Source: Sphingobium amiense
GTDB taxonomy: Bacteria; Pseudomonadota; Alphaproteobacteria; Sphingomonadales; Sphingomonadaceae
DNA: 64,000 nt
NCBI RefSeq assembly: GCF_003967075.1
Contig: NZ_AP018664.1
Location: 3,392,501-3,456,500 of the forward strand
Reading direction: 5' to 3'
Position numbers and translations under genes: made by a program. Positions within the stretch are counted from its first letter, which is position 1. The number at the start of each line of letters is the position of its first letter. Positions 1-10,165 of this stretch are shown here, in pieces. Under the pieces are notes generated by a model. It was given only the letters and a program-made list of their open reading frames with translations, did no database searches and was not told where the DNA came from.

Positions 1-1900
<1,900 letters not shown>

Positions 1901-2017
1901 GTCCCACCATCAACGACAGCTCTGATCTGTCGTCATATGGCGGTCACAAGCAAAGCCAGATATCAATCACATCCTGTGCACGGACATCGATTAAACCCAA
2001 AAAGCGCCAGCTCCATT

Positions 2018-2133
2018 GCTTGGTGACCATAGCGTCAGTGACCCACCCGATCCCATCCCGAACTCGGCCGTGAAACCTGACTGCGCCGATGGTACTGTGG
2101 CTCAAGCCCCGGAAGAGTAGGGCGTCGCCAGGC
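2018..2133 (+). rRNA. rrf: 5S ribosomal RNA
   Basis: A 116-base segment starting GCTTGGTGAC and ending GTCGCCAGGC. Its two ends pair as the 5S terminal helix, with G-U wobbles. The conserved internal block CCCGATCCCATCCCGAACTC lies at 2046-2065. It follows the 23S gene after a spacer of about 118 bases and precedes the initiator tRNA, the usual alphaproteobacterial rrn order. Confidence 0.95.
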
Positions 2134-2206
2134 ATTGAAGCTCGCGCTTTTTGAAAATACGCAAAACCCATTCACTCTGTTCAGCGACCTCCGGTCGCGC
2201 CTCTGG

Positions 2207-2283
<77 letters not shown>

Positions 2284-2329
2284 AAAGGTCGCTCGCCTAC
2301 GATACCCCGCAGCCCACAGCAGCAGTCGA

Positions 2330-2346
2330 ACAGTCCCCCGGACTGT
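2330..2346 (+). other. Short perfect hairpin between the two tRNA-fMet segments
   Basis: ACAGTCC and GGACTGT form a 7-bp stem with a CCC loop, followed by CCTTTAT. It sits in the 78 bases that separate the complete tRNA from its partial copy. It could be a processing or termination hairpin, or a fragment of a dispersed palindromic repeat. The sequence alone does not decide. Confidence 0.4.
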
Positions 2347-2361
2347 CCTTTATGCTGCCGT

Positions 2362-2415
2362 CTCGTCAGGCTCATAACCTGAAGGTCGCAGGTTCAAATC
2401 CTGCTCCCGCAACCA
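2362..2415 (+). repeat. Partial direct repeat of tRNA-fMet (3' 54 bases including CCA)
   Basis: These 54 bases are identical to 2230-2283, from the D-arm 3' side through the anticodon arm and T arm to CCA. The offset is 132 bases with 78 bases in between. The acceptor 5' strand and the D-arm 5' half are missing, so this copy cannot fold as a tRNA. A duplicated tRNA 3' half is what site-specific integration at a tRNA leaves behind, but no integrase is present and the spacer is very short. A simple local duplication is the other reading. Confidence 0.85.
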
Positions 2416-2429
2416 ACATCCCACATCAC

Positions 2430-2463
2430 AAAAAAGCCCCGCCCCCACAGGCAGGGCTTTTTT
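2430..2463 (+). terminator. Rho-independent terminator of the rrn operon
   Basis: An A-run precedes AGCCCCGCC, paired with GGCAGGGCT (one mismatch) and followed by a T-run. It lies directly after the partial tRNA copy, so it probably ends the 23S-5S-tRNA transcript. Confidence 0.8.
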
Positions 2464-2567
2464 GCGTTAGCCCCCCGGCAAAATGCCCACGCCACCACCG
2501 CTGGCATAAACAACAACACTCGAGCTATACCCACTCACAGCACCACACACACCAAAGGCAAAATCCC

Positions 2568-4178
2568 ATGGAAACCATCGGGCGAGACCTTCGCGAAATG
2601 CAACGCGTGCCTCTCGCCGCCGACCATGTGGAGGCTCTGCGGGCGGCAGGATCGGTGGTGCATTATGCGGCGGGCACGATGATCGCCGGTCCCGGCGATC
2701 CGGTCGACCGGTTCCACTATGTGCTGGACGGCGAAGTCGAGGTCGTCAATCCCTTCACCGATCAACGATATGTCGCGTCTACAATCGGCCCGACTCAGTT
2801 CATGGGCGAAATCAGCTTCCTCGACGGCGGAAGCTGGTCATTGCCGCTGCGTGCCGTTCGCGACACGCAGGTGATCGAGGTGCCGCGCCCCGAAATGCTG
2901 CGCCTGATGGCCAACATCCCCGAAATGTCGGACATCGTCATCACGGTTCTTGCCGCTCGGCGCCGCCGGCAACTGGACACGGGCGACGGATCGCTCGTCC
3001 TCATCGGCGAGGAAGCGGAACCGAAAATCCGCCAGATCGCGCAATTTGCGAGCCGCAACCGCATTCCTTACACATCCTACGGGCAAGGCACGCCCGAAGC
3101 CCTGTCGGTCGCGACCAGCTGCGCGATTTCTGCGGATATTCCGGCGGTCATATTCGGCAAGGACAATGTCCTGACCAACCCCACGCCCGATAGCGTCGCG
3201 CAATTGCTCGGCCTCAACCGAACGCTTGTCGATGACGAGCATTTCGATGTCGTCATCGTCGGCGGCGGTCCTGCGGGCGTCGCGGCAGGCGTCTATGCCG
3301 GGGCGGAGGGACTGCGCGCTCTGGTGGTGGAGGACATGGCCGTGGGCGGGCAGGCGGGCACGTCGAGCCGGATCGAAAATTATATGGGCTTCCCGACCGG
3401 CATCTCCGGCGCAGATCTGGTCTGGCGCGGCGAAGTCCAGGCGATGAAGTTCGGCACCCGTTTCGCCATTCCCCGCCGGGTCGAAAGGCTCGACAAGCTG
3501 GAGGGTGGCGACTTCTGTGCGACATTCGACAATGGCCAGCGCGTCCGGGCGAGGGCGATCGTCGTCGCCACAGGCGTGCAGTATCGACGCCTTCCGATCG
3601 AAGGCCTTTCCCAATTCGAAGGCAATGGCGTCTATTATGCCGCGACGGAAAATGAAGCGCGCTTCTGTCGCGGGGCACATTCCTTCGTGATCGGCGGCGG
3701 CAACTCCGCCGGGCAGGCCGCAATGTTCCTGAGCCGCGCAGCCAGTCATGTCAGTCTGCTGGTGCGCGGCGATACGCTCGCGGCTTCCATGTCCGATTAT
3801 CTTTCGAGCCGACTGGAGGCCGATCCCGCCATCTCCATCGAATATGGCAGCCGCGTCGTCGCCGTCCATGGCGAGGGGAAGATGGATGCGATCACCGTTC
3901 GCGACGCGCAGGGTGAGCGGCGGTTGCCCGCATGCGCCCTGTTCGTGATGGTCGGCGCGGCGCCCAATACGGGCTGGCTGTCCGAGCTGGTGAGCCTCGA
4001 CGGCTGCGGTTTCGTGAAGACGGGCGACGCCGCAGGCGCGACATCTCCCTATGCCACATCCTGCCCCGGCATCTACGCGGTGGGCGATGTGCGGGCCGGG
4101 TCGGTCAAGCGCGTCGCATCGTCGGTGGGGGAGGGATCGGTGGTCATATCCCATGTCTGGAACCATGTCCGCGCCTGA
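2568..4178 (+). CDS. Cyclic-nucleotide-binding domain fused to a thioredoxin-reductase-like FAD oxidoreductase
   Basis: The product is 536 residues. Residues about 20-135 form a Crp-type cNMP-binding beta-roll (YVLDGEVEVV, FMGEISFLDGG), about 140-220 a small thioredoxin-like linker domain, and 225-536 a two-dinucleotide-fold reductase. The FAD motif VVIVGGGPAG begins near 228 and the second dinucleotide motif VIGGGNSAG near 373. The redox CxxC that thioredoxin reductase carries before the second fold is absent (YYAATENEARF). The cNMP pocket reads GSWSLPLRA where Crp-like proteins have the phosphate-binding PR, so ligand binding is doubtful. The ATG at 2568 is chosen because upstream in-frame codons run through the terminator and tRNA. 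The substrate is unknown, probably a redox or signalling role in the cytoplasm. Confidence 0.85.
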   Translation: METIGRDLREMQRVPLAADHVEALRAAGSVVHYAAGTMIAGPGDPVDRFHYVLDGEVEVVNPFTDQRYVASTIGPTQFMGEISFLDGGSWSLPLRAVRDTQVIEVPRPEMLRLMANIPEMSDIVITVLAARRRRQLDTGDGSLVLIGEEAEPKIRQIAQFASRNRIPYTSYGQGTPEALSVATSCAISADIPAVIFGKDNVLTNPTPDSVAQLLGLNRTLVDDEHFDVVIVGGGPAGVAAGVYAGAEGLRALVVEDMAVGGQAGTSSRIENYMGFPTGISGADLVWRGEVQAMKFGTRFAIPRRVERLDKLEGGDFCATFDNGQRVRARAIVVATGVQYRRLPIEGLSQFEGNGVYYAATENEARFCRGAHSFVIGGGNSAGQAAMFLSRAASHVSLLVRGDTLAASMSDYLSSRLEADPAISIEYGSRVVAVHGEGKMDAITVRDAQGERRLPACALFVMVGAAPNTGWLSELVSLDGCGFVKTGDAAGATSPYATSCPGIYAVGDVRAGSVKRVASSVGEGSVVISHVWNHVRA

Positions 4179-4299
4179 GGGCGTCGCGGAAGGCCTCACG
4201 CCCCGCCTTACATTACCAATAATTTAGTTCGGCCCCAGCGGCTGCTCATATTGCAGGGGGTAGAGCGGCCCCTGCAAAAATGGGTGGTGAGACTGTTCG

Positions 4300-7200
4300 A
4301 TGCGTGCTCCTGTGTTCTTCGATCCGACAGGCCAGCGGAGCCGCTGGTCGAAGCGGATCGTTGCGCTCCTGCTCAGCATCATCCTGGTTGGGGCGCTGGC
4401 CTTCGCGACGACGCTCATCTTCGTGCCCCGCGAACGCGATCTTGAACTGCCATTGCCCAGGGCGCATGCCGCCAAATTCCTGCCGACGCTGCACCGCCGG
4501 CTCCTGAGCTGGCTGCCAGCGCGCCATGCCTCTTCGACGAGCGCACCGCTCAGCATCGGCTTCTATGTTCCCGGCGACGAAGGCGGCCTCAATACGCTGG
4601 TGCGGCATGTGGGCGCGCTCGACTGGATCGTGCCGGCCTCCATCAATGTGTCGGGGCCGCGCCACACCGTCACCGTGTCGCGCGATCCCCGGCTCGATCA
4701 TCTGATGGCGCAGATGCGCCACCGTCCGCTGGTGCTGCCCATGGTGCAGAATCTGCTGGAGGACAGGTGGGATTCGGCCGGGGCGGCGTCACTCTTTCAC
4801 GATCCGGCGCAGCGGCGCGCCATGGTGGACAAATTGTCCGCCCAGGCGCGGGCCAGCCATGCCGCCGGTCTGGTGATGGACATCGAAGCGCTGCCGCCCG
4901 GCGCGATGCGCGACTATGTCCGTTTCCTGCGCGCGCTTCACGGGGCGATGCCCAAGGGCACGCTTCTGGCCGTGACCGCGCCTGCCGAAGACGAAGGCTG
5001 GCCGCTGGCGGCGCTCAGCCGGGTCGCCGACAAGCTCATCTTCATGGCCTATGATCAGCATTGGGAGGGCGGCACGGCCGGTCCCATCGCCGCGCAGGAC
5101 TGGTTCGTGCGCGAAGTGGAAAGCGCGCAGCGGATCGTGCCCCGCAGCAAGCTGGTCGTGGCGCTCGGCAGCTATGCCTATGACTGGCATGGGGACGGGA
5201 CCGACGCGCTGTCGATCGAGGAAGCATGGCTGGCCGCGCATGACAGTCAGACGCCGGTGATGTTCGATCCGGCGAGCGGCAATGCGGGCTTCGCTTATGA
5301 CGAGGCGGGCAAACATCACGCCGTATGGATGATGGATGCCGCGACCAACTGGAACGAGATGCAGGCGCTCAGGCGTCTCGGCATCGGCGACGTGGCGCTA
5401 TGGCGGCTCGGCACCGAGGATTCGGGCTTCTGGAACGATCTTGCTGCCTTTCGCAGGGGCGGCCTGCCCGATCTTTCGACGCCGCGCGCGGTGGTCAGCA
5501 CCGATGTCGAGGGTTCGGGCGAAATCCTGCGGGTCACCTCCACGCCGACCGATGGCAGACGGACCGTCGGCTTCGATACGCAGGGGCTGATCCATCAGGA
5601 ACATTATCGCCGCCTGCCCATGCCCTATGTGGTTCAGCGTGTCGGGGGGGCGAATCCGAAGCTCCTGTCGCTGACGTTCGACGATGGCCCCGATGCCGAC
5701 TGGACGCCGAAGATCCTCGACATACTGGAAGGCGCGCATGTGCCCGCGACCTTCTTCGTGATCGGGGAAAATGCGCTGGAGCATCCCGAACTGCTGAACC
5801 GCATTGTCGCCGACGGCAGCGAGATCGGCAATCACAGCTATACCCATCCCAATCTGGCGACCATCGGCCCGCACCAGACCCGGCTGGAACTCAACACCAC
5901 CCAGCGCCTGGTCGAGGCCTATACCGGACGGCGCATGACCCTGTTCCGCGCGCCCTATTTCGGCGATGCGGAACCTACCACCACCGACGAGCTTCTGCCC
6001 GCGGTGGAGGCACAGCATGCCGGGTATACGGTGGTGGGGCTGCACGTCGATCCCAATGACTGGCAGCGTCCCGGCGTCGACGCCATCGTGCGGCAGGTGG
6101 TCGATCAGGTGCATTCATGGACGCCGGACAGTTCGGCGAACGTCATCCTGCTGCACGATGGCGGCGGCGACCGGGCGCAGACCGTGGTCGCGCTGCCCCG
6201 CATCATCCGCATCCTGAAAGGCGAAGGCTATCGCTTCGTCACTGCTTCGCAACTGGCGGGCATTCCGGCGGCGCAGGCCATGCCCAAGGTGAGCAGCGCC
6301 GATCTGTGGGCCGTGCGCACCGATGTCGCCATCTTCGTCCTGCTGGCGGCGCTGTCGCTCGTGATGACATGGCTCTTCTACGTGGCGATCACGCTCGGCA
6401 TGGCGCGCGCGGTAGTGATGGCGGCGCTGGCCTGGGTGCAGACGCGCCGGCGGCGCGCCGATCCCCCCGTCCATACCCCTACTGTGTCGGTCATCATCCC
6501 GGCCTATAATGAAGAGCGGGTGATCGCGGCTTCGGTCGCGCGCGTGCTCGCGAGCGATTATCCCGCACTGGAAGTGATCGTCGCCGACGATGGATCGAAG
6601 GACGCGACCAGCGCCATCGTCGCGGAACGGTTCGGCGGCGATCCGCGCGTCACCCTTCTGACGCTCCAGAATGGCGGCAAGGCGGCGGCGCTGAACCGGG
6701 CGTTGCTCCGTGCGAGCGGAGAGATCGTGATCGCGCTCGATGCCGACACCCAGTTCGAGCCGCTCACCATCCGCCGCCTTGCGCGCTGGTTCGCAGACCC
6801 GGCCATCGGCGCGGTCGCCGGAGACGCGCGCGTCGGCAACCGCATCAACCTCGTCACCCGCTGGCAGGCGGTGGAATATATCACCGCGCAGAATCTGGAG
6901 CGGCGCGCGCTGGCGGGCTTCGACGCGATCACCGTGGTGCCCGGCGCGGTCGGCGCATGGCGGCGGCAGGCGCTGGACGCGGTGGGCGGCTACCCCGAAG
7001 ATACGCTGGCGGAGGATCAGGATCTGACCATCGCGATCCAGCGCGCGGGCTGGCGCGTGATCTACGATCCGCGCGCAACCGCCTGGACCGAAGCGCCGGA
7101 AAGCTTCAGGGCGCTCGCCCGGCAGCGCTATCGCTGGGCGTTCGGCACACTGCAATGCCTGTGGAAGCATCGCGCCGTGCTGCGGACGGGCAAGCCATCG

Positions 7201-7599
7201 GGTCTGGGCCTGATCGGCCTGCCGCAGGCGTGGCTGTTCCAGATCGTCTTCGCTGCGATTTCGCCGCTGATCGACCTTGCGCTGCTGCTTTCCGTCGTCA
7301 GCACCACCGTGCGCGTAATCCAGCATGGCTGGGCGCAGACGGCGGGCGATGTGGGCGCTATGGGCCTCTACTGGCTCGCCTTCACCGCGGTCGACATATT
7401 GTGCGGCTGGATCGCCTATCGGCTGGACGGCCACCGCGTCCGCTACCCGGCGCATCTGCTGGTCGCGCAGCGGCTCGTCTACCGCCAGATCATGTACTGG
7501 GTCGTCCTGCGCGCCATCGCGTCCGCCATCGCCGGATGGGTGGTCGGCTGGGGCAAGCTGGAGCGGAGCGGGCGGCTGACCGAGCCGCTGACGCATTGA
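4300..7599 (+). CDS. Trifunctional GH18-like / polysaccharide deacetylase / GT2 glycosyltransferase
   Basis: The product is 1099 residues. Order: an N-terminal membrane segment (about 20-45), a GH18-like barrel (about 60-390, with the DxE-type end of the family motif in LVMDIEAL), a NodB deacetylase (about 440-660, with TFDDGPD, HSYTHPN and RAPYFGD), a membrane helix near 680-710, a GT2 domain from about 725 (VSVIIPAYNEE, ALDADTQFEP, EDQDLT, QRYRW) and C-terminal membrane helices. All canonical metal-binding and GT2 motifs look intact. These are the activities split between PgaB (deacetylase plus hydrolase) and PgaC (synthase) in poly-N-acetylglucosamine systems, here in one polypeptide. A role in making and trimming an amino-sugar polymer at the inner membrane is inferred. 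No other polysaccharide genes are adjacent. Confidence 0.88.
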   Translation: MRAPVFFDPTGQRSRWSKRIVALLLSIILVGALAFATTLIFVPRERDLELPLPRAHAAKFLPTLHRRLLSWLPARHASSTSAPLSIGFYVPGDEGGLNTLVRHVGALDWIVPASINVSGPRHTVTVSRDPRLDHLMAQMRHRPLVLPMVQNLLEDRWDSAGAASLFHDPAQRRAMVDKLSAQARASHAAGLVMDIEALPPGAMRDYVRFLRALHGAMPKGTLLAVTAPAEDEGWPLAALSRVADKLIFMAYDQHWEGGTAGPIAAQDWFVREVESAQRIVPRSKLVVALGSYAYDWHGDGTDALSIEEAWLAAHDSQTPVMFDPASGNAGFAYDEAGKHHAVWMMDAATNWNEMQALRRLGIGDVALWRLGTEDSGFWNDLAAFRRGGLPDLSTPRAVVSTDVEGSGEILRVTSTPTDGRRTVGFDTQGLIHQEHYRRLPMPYVVQRVGGANPKLLSLTFDDGPDADWTPKILDILEGAHVPATFFVIGENALEHPELLNRIVADGSEIGNHSYTHPNLATIGPHQTRLELNTTQRLVEAYTGRRMTLFRAPYFGDAEPTTTDELLPAVEAQHAGYTVVGLHVDPNDWQRPGVDAIVRQVVDQVHSWTPDSSANVILLHDGGGDRAQTVVALPRIIRILKGEGYRFVTASQLAGIPAAQAMPKVSSADLWAVRTDVAIFVLLAALSLVMTWLFYVAITLGMARAVVMAALAWVQTRRRRADPPVHTPTVSVIIPAYNEERVIAASVARVLASDYPALEVIVADDGSKDATSAIVAERFGGDPRVTLLTLQNGGKAAALNRALLRASGEIVIALDADTQFEPLTIRRLARWFADPAIGAVAGDARVGNRINLVTRWQAVEYITAQNLERRALAGFDAITVVPGAVGAWRRQALDAVGGYPEDTLAEDQDLTIAIQRAGWRVIYDPRATAWTEAPESFRALARQRYRWAFGTLQCLWKHRAVLRTGKPSGLGLIGLPQAWLFQIVFAAISPLIDLALLLSVVSTTVRVIQHGWAQTAGDVGAMGLYWLAFTAVDILCGWIAYRLDGHRVRYPAHLLVAQRLVYRQIMYWVVLRAIASAIAGWVVGWGKLERSGRLTEPLTH

Positions 7600-7614
7600 T
7601 GCGGTGACGCCCGC

Positions 7615-8280
7615 CTACCGGTAAAATTCGCTTTCGATCTTGGACAAAGTCTCGAAGCCCGCGCCGATATGCCGCCGCATCGCGGCCTCCGCCGCGTCCG
7701 CCTCGCCCGCCAGCAGCAGTTTCAGCATGTCCCGATGGTCGGCGTTTGCCGCCCGCAATCGCGCTTCGTCGTAAAAGCTCTCGAACAGCAGGCGATGGAT
7801 CGGGACATTGAGACGCTTGAGCAGTTCGGCGATCACGACATTGCCCGACCCTTCCACGATCCGGCGGTGCCACTCCAGGTTGAGCCGCCCGAACCGATCC
7901 GGCGCACGCTCGTCGACGCACTGGTCCAGCTCCGTCTGCAAGGCGCAGAGCGCCTGCTTCTGCTCGTCCGTCGCATGCCGGGCGAAATCGGCAGCGCAAA
8001 TTCCTTCCAGCGCGACCCGCGCGCGGTAGATCTGCGCCACTTCCTCCAGACCCGTGCTCTTGACCGACGCCCCGCGAAACTCCTCGATCTGGACAAGTCC
8101 CTCGCCTTCCAGCCGCTGAAGCGCCTCACGCACCTTTGACCGGCTCGCGCCCATCGCGCGGATGATGTCCACTTCCACCAGCCGCTGGCCCGGCACGAAG
8201 CGCCCGGTGCGGATGCGCTCGCGCACCCAGTCCGCAATCTCCATGCCGGACGGCGCGCGTTTGTCTCCCTGCTCTATCAT
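7615..8280 (-). CDS. GntR-family transcriptional regulator, FadR/FCD subfamily
   Basis: The product is 221 residues from the ATG at 8280. In-frame upstream codons run through the operator region, so the longer reading is rejected. The N-terminal winged helix-turn-helix contains SRSKVREALQRLEGEGLV. The C-terminal all-helical FCD domain has histidines placed for metal and effector binding (LEWHRRIV, NADHRDML). It is divergent from the CocE-type hydrolase gene, and the 112-bp intergenic space holds two near-identical palindromes that fit FadR-type operators. It probably represses itself and the transport/catabolic run 8393-23108, responding to a carboxylate or CoA-ester intermediate. The ligand is unknown. 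Confidence 0.9.
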   Translation of the reverse strand: MIEQGDKRAPSGMEIADWVRERIRTGRFVPGQRLVEVDIIRAMGASRSKVREALQRLEGEGLVQIEEFRGASVKSTGLEEVAQIYRARVALEGICAADFARHATDEQKQALCALQTELDQCVDERAPDRFGRLNLEWHRRIVEGSGNVVIAELLKRLNVPIHRLLFESFYDEARLRAANADHRDMLKLLLAGEADAAEAAMRRHIGAGFETLSKIESEFYR

Positions 8281-8307
8281 GCCGCCGATATTCGAGAGTT
8301 TGACGAA

Positions 8308-8319
8308 ATTGTCAACAAT
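8308..8319. promoter_or_regulatory. Putative GntR/FadR operator 1
   Basis: ATTGTCAACAAT fits the FadR-subfamily half-site pattern GT-N(2-3)-AC in a palindrome. It lies 28 bases upstream of the GntR start codon, in position for autoregulation. Both copies sit in the longer shared context GAAATTGTCRACAATA. Confidence 0.75.
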
Positions 8320-8367
8320 ATCGTCAGCCAATTTTGCTTTGCATCTGTCTGACAAAAGGCGGATGAA

Positions 8368-8379
8368 ATTGTCGACAAT
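8368..8379. promoter_or_regulatory. Putative GntR/FadR operator 2
   Basis: ATTGTCGACAAT is a perfect palindrome, one base different from operator 1 and exactly 60 bases downstream of it. It ends 13 bases before the chosen start codon of the hydrolase gene, so a bound regulator would block early transcription of the long operon. Confidence 0.75.
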
Positions 8380-8392
8380 AATGGAGTGGATG

Positions 8393-10117
8393 ATGCGGGC
8401 AGCCCGGATATGGGGAGCGTTGACGGCGGCGGCGATCGCCACGGCCGGCCATGGCTCGGAGTATCCCGACGTTCAGCGGCAGTCGCTTTACGTGCCTGTC
8501 CGGGACGGCACGAAACTGGCCGTCAATCTCTACCTTCCTGCGGTCGACGGCAAGCGGGTGGAGAGCAAGATGCCCGTCATCTTCGTCTTCACGCCCTATC
8601 GCGCCCGCTTCCGCGACAAGGATGGCGCGGTGCAGGAAGTCGCGCTCAACGACCGGATGGCGCTGCGTTCGCTCATCAGGGCCGGTTATGTCGTGGCGGT
8701 CGCCGACATTCGGGGCAAGGGCGCGTCCTTTGGCAGCCGTCGCGGCTTTCAGGACCGGACCGAGGCGCAGGACGGCCACGACCTCGTCGAATGGCTCGCA
8801 CGCCAGTCTTTCAGCAGCGGCAAGGTGGGGATGATCGGCTGCTCCTATCTGGGCGGCACGACCTTTCATACTGCAACCACGGCTCCGCCCTCGCTCAAGG
8901 CAGTATTCGTCGGGGCTTCGGACTTGGACAAATATGCCTTCGTCCGCCGCGGGGGCATCACGGCGCAGTTCAACACCCGGCCCGACGAGCCGCTCAGCGA
9001 CGATCTGGCGAGCATACCGGTCGATGAGGACCGCGACGGAGCGCAACTCGGAAAGGCCGTGGCCCAGCATGCCGGGAACACGCCCATGGCGGCGCTGTGG
9101 TATGGCATGCCCTATCGCGACAGCGTCTCCCGCTACACCGGCAACGCTTTCTGGGAGGAAGTCGGAGTCTACCGCTATCTTGACGCCATCCGGAAGGCAG
9201 GGATCGCAACCTATTTCTGGAGCAACTGGCAGGACGAACCCACTGCCCAGTCGATCCTGAGCGCCGCCAATCTGAGCGGTTCCAAATTTCTCGCCGGTCC
9301 CGGCAGCCATTGCCTGCCCCCGCCCGGTTTCGATTTCACAGGCGAAGTGGTCCGCTATTTCGACCATTATCTCAAAGGCGCGGACAACGGCATCGAAAAG
9401 GCGCCCCGCGCTACCTACTGGGTCGAAGGGCTGGACGGGAAGGGCGGCTATGCCCGTTCCGCCCGCCTTCCGGGCGAAGGCGCGACTGCGCAGCGCTGGT
9501 ATTTCAGCGATGGCCGCAGCGGAACCGCCCGTTCGGTCAATGACGGCACGATGAGCGCGGCGAAGGGCCGGACGGGACAGGACCGCTTCACCGTCCGCTA
9601 CGACCTTCCGGGCGCCGACTATTTCGCCTTCTGGGCGCAGCCGATGGATGACAAGGGGCTGAGCTACACCAGCACGCCGCTTGGCAAGCCGATGAAGCTC
9701 ATCGGCTATCCGGTCGTGCATCTGCGCGTGCGCGCCGACAAGCCCGACGCCAATATCTTCGTCTATCTCGATCAGGTCGGCGCGGACGGAAAGGCCGAAG
9801 TGGTCGCCTTCGGTCGGCTGGCCCTGTCGCATCGCAAGGCCGCAACCGCGCCCTACAGGACGATGGGCCAGCCATGGCATAGCGGGCTGAAGGCCGATGT
9901 CGCGCCGTTACCCGTGGGGCAGGCGGCGGACCTCGCCATCGACCTGACCCCCGTTTCGCGGATTGTGCCGACAGGCGCGCGGCTGCGCGTGACCATCGCC
10001 GGAGCCGACCCGCGCCAGCGCAATCTTAAGGACATCCAGCAGACGCCCCCGCCGCAGATCAGCGTCGAGCGGGGCGGATCGTCCTTCGTCGATCTGCCGG
10101 TCGCGGACGGACAGTGA
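8393..10117 (+). CDS. Secreted CocE/NonD-family alpha/beta hydrolase (X-Pro dipeptidyl-peptidase-like)
   Basis: The product is 574 residues from the ATG at 8393, which has GGAG six bases upstream. In-frame ATGs at 8381 and 8390 are alternatives. The signal peptide is RAARIWGALTAAAIATA. The catalytic domain carries the nucleophile motif GCSYLGG and the pattern of cocaine-esterase-like hydrolases (VPVRDGTKLAVNLYLP near the start). The C-terminal jelly roll has the RLRVTIAGADP block typical of the family. These enzymes cleave esters, amides or acyl-lactams. Here it is probably periplasmic and first gene of a transport/catabolism operon, so it likely releases an acid from a larger substrate. Confidence 0.88.
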   Translation: MRAARIWGALTAAAIATAGHGSEYPDVQRQSLYVPVRDGTKLAVNLYLPAVDGKRVESKMPVIFVFTPYRARFRDKDGAVQEVALNDRMALRSLIRAGYVVAVADIRGKGASFGSRRGFQDRTEAQDGHDLVEWLARQSFSSGKVGMIGCSYLGGTTFHTATTAPPSLKAVFVGASDLDKYAFVRRGGITAQFNTRPDEPLSDDLASIPVDEDRDGAQLGKAVAQHAGNTPMAALWYGMPYRDSVSRYTGNAFWEEVGVYRYLDAIRKAGIATYFWSNWQDEPTAQSILSAANLSGSKFLAGPGSHCLPPPGFDFTGEVVRYFDHYLKGADNGIEKAPRATYWVEGLDGKGGYARSARLPGEGATAQRWYFSDGRSGTARSVNDGTMSAAKGRTGQDRFTVRYDLPGADYFAFWAQPMDDKGLSYTSTPLGKPMKLIGYPVVHLRVRADKPDANIFVYLDQVGADGKAEVVAFGRLALSHRKAATAPYRTMGQPWHSGLKADVAPLPVGQAADLAIDLTPVSRIVPTGARLRVTIAGADPRQRNLKDIQQTPPPQISVERGGSSFVDLPVADGQ

Positions 10118-10165
10118 CCGGCACGGAATAAAGAACGGCCGACAGGGCCAAAAAGGGAGGTAAGC

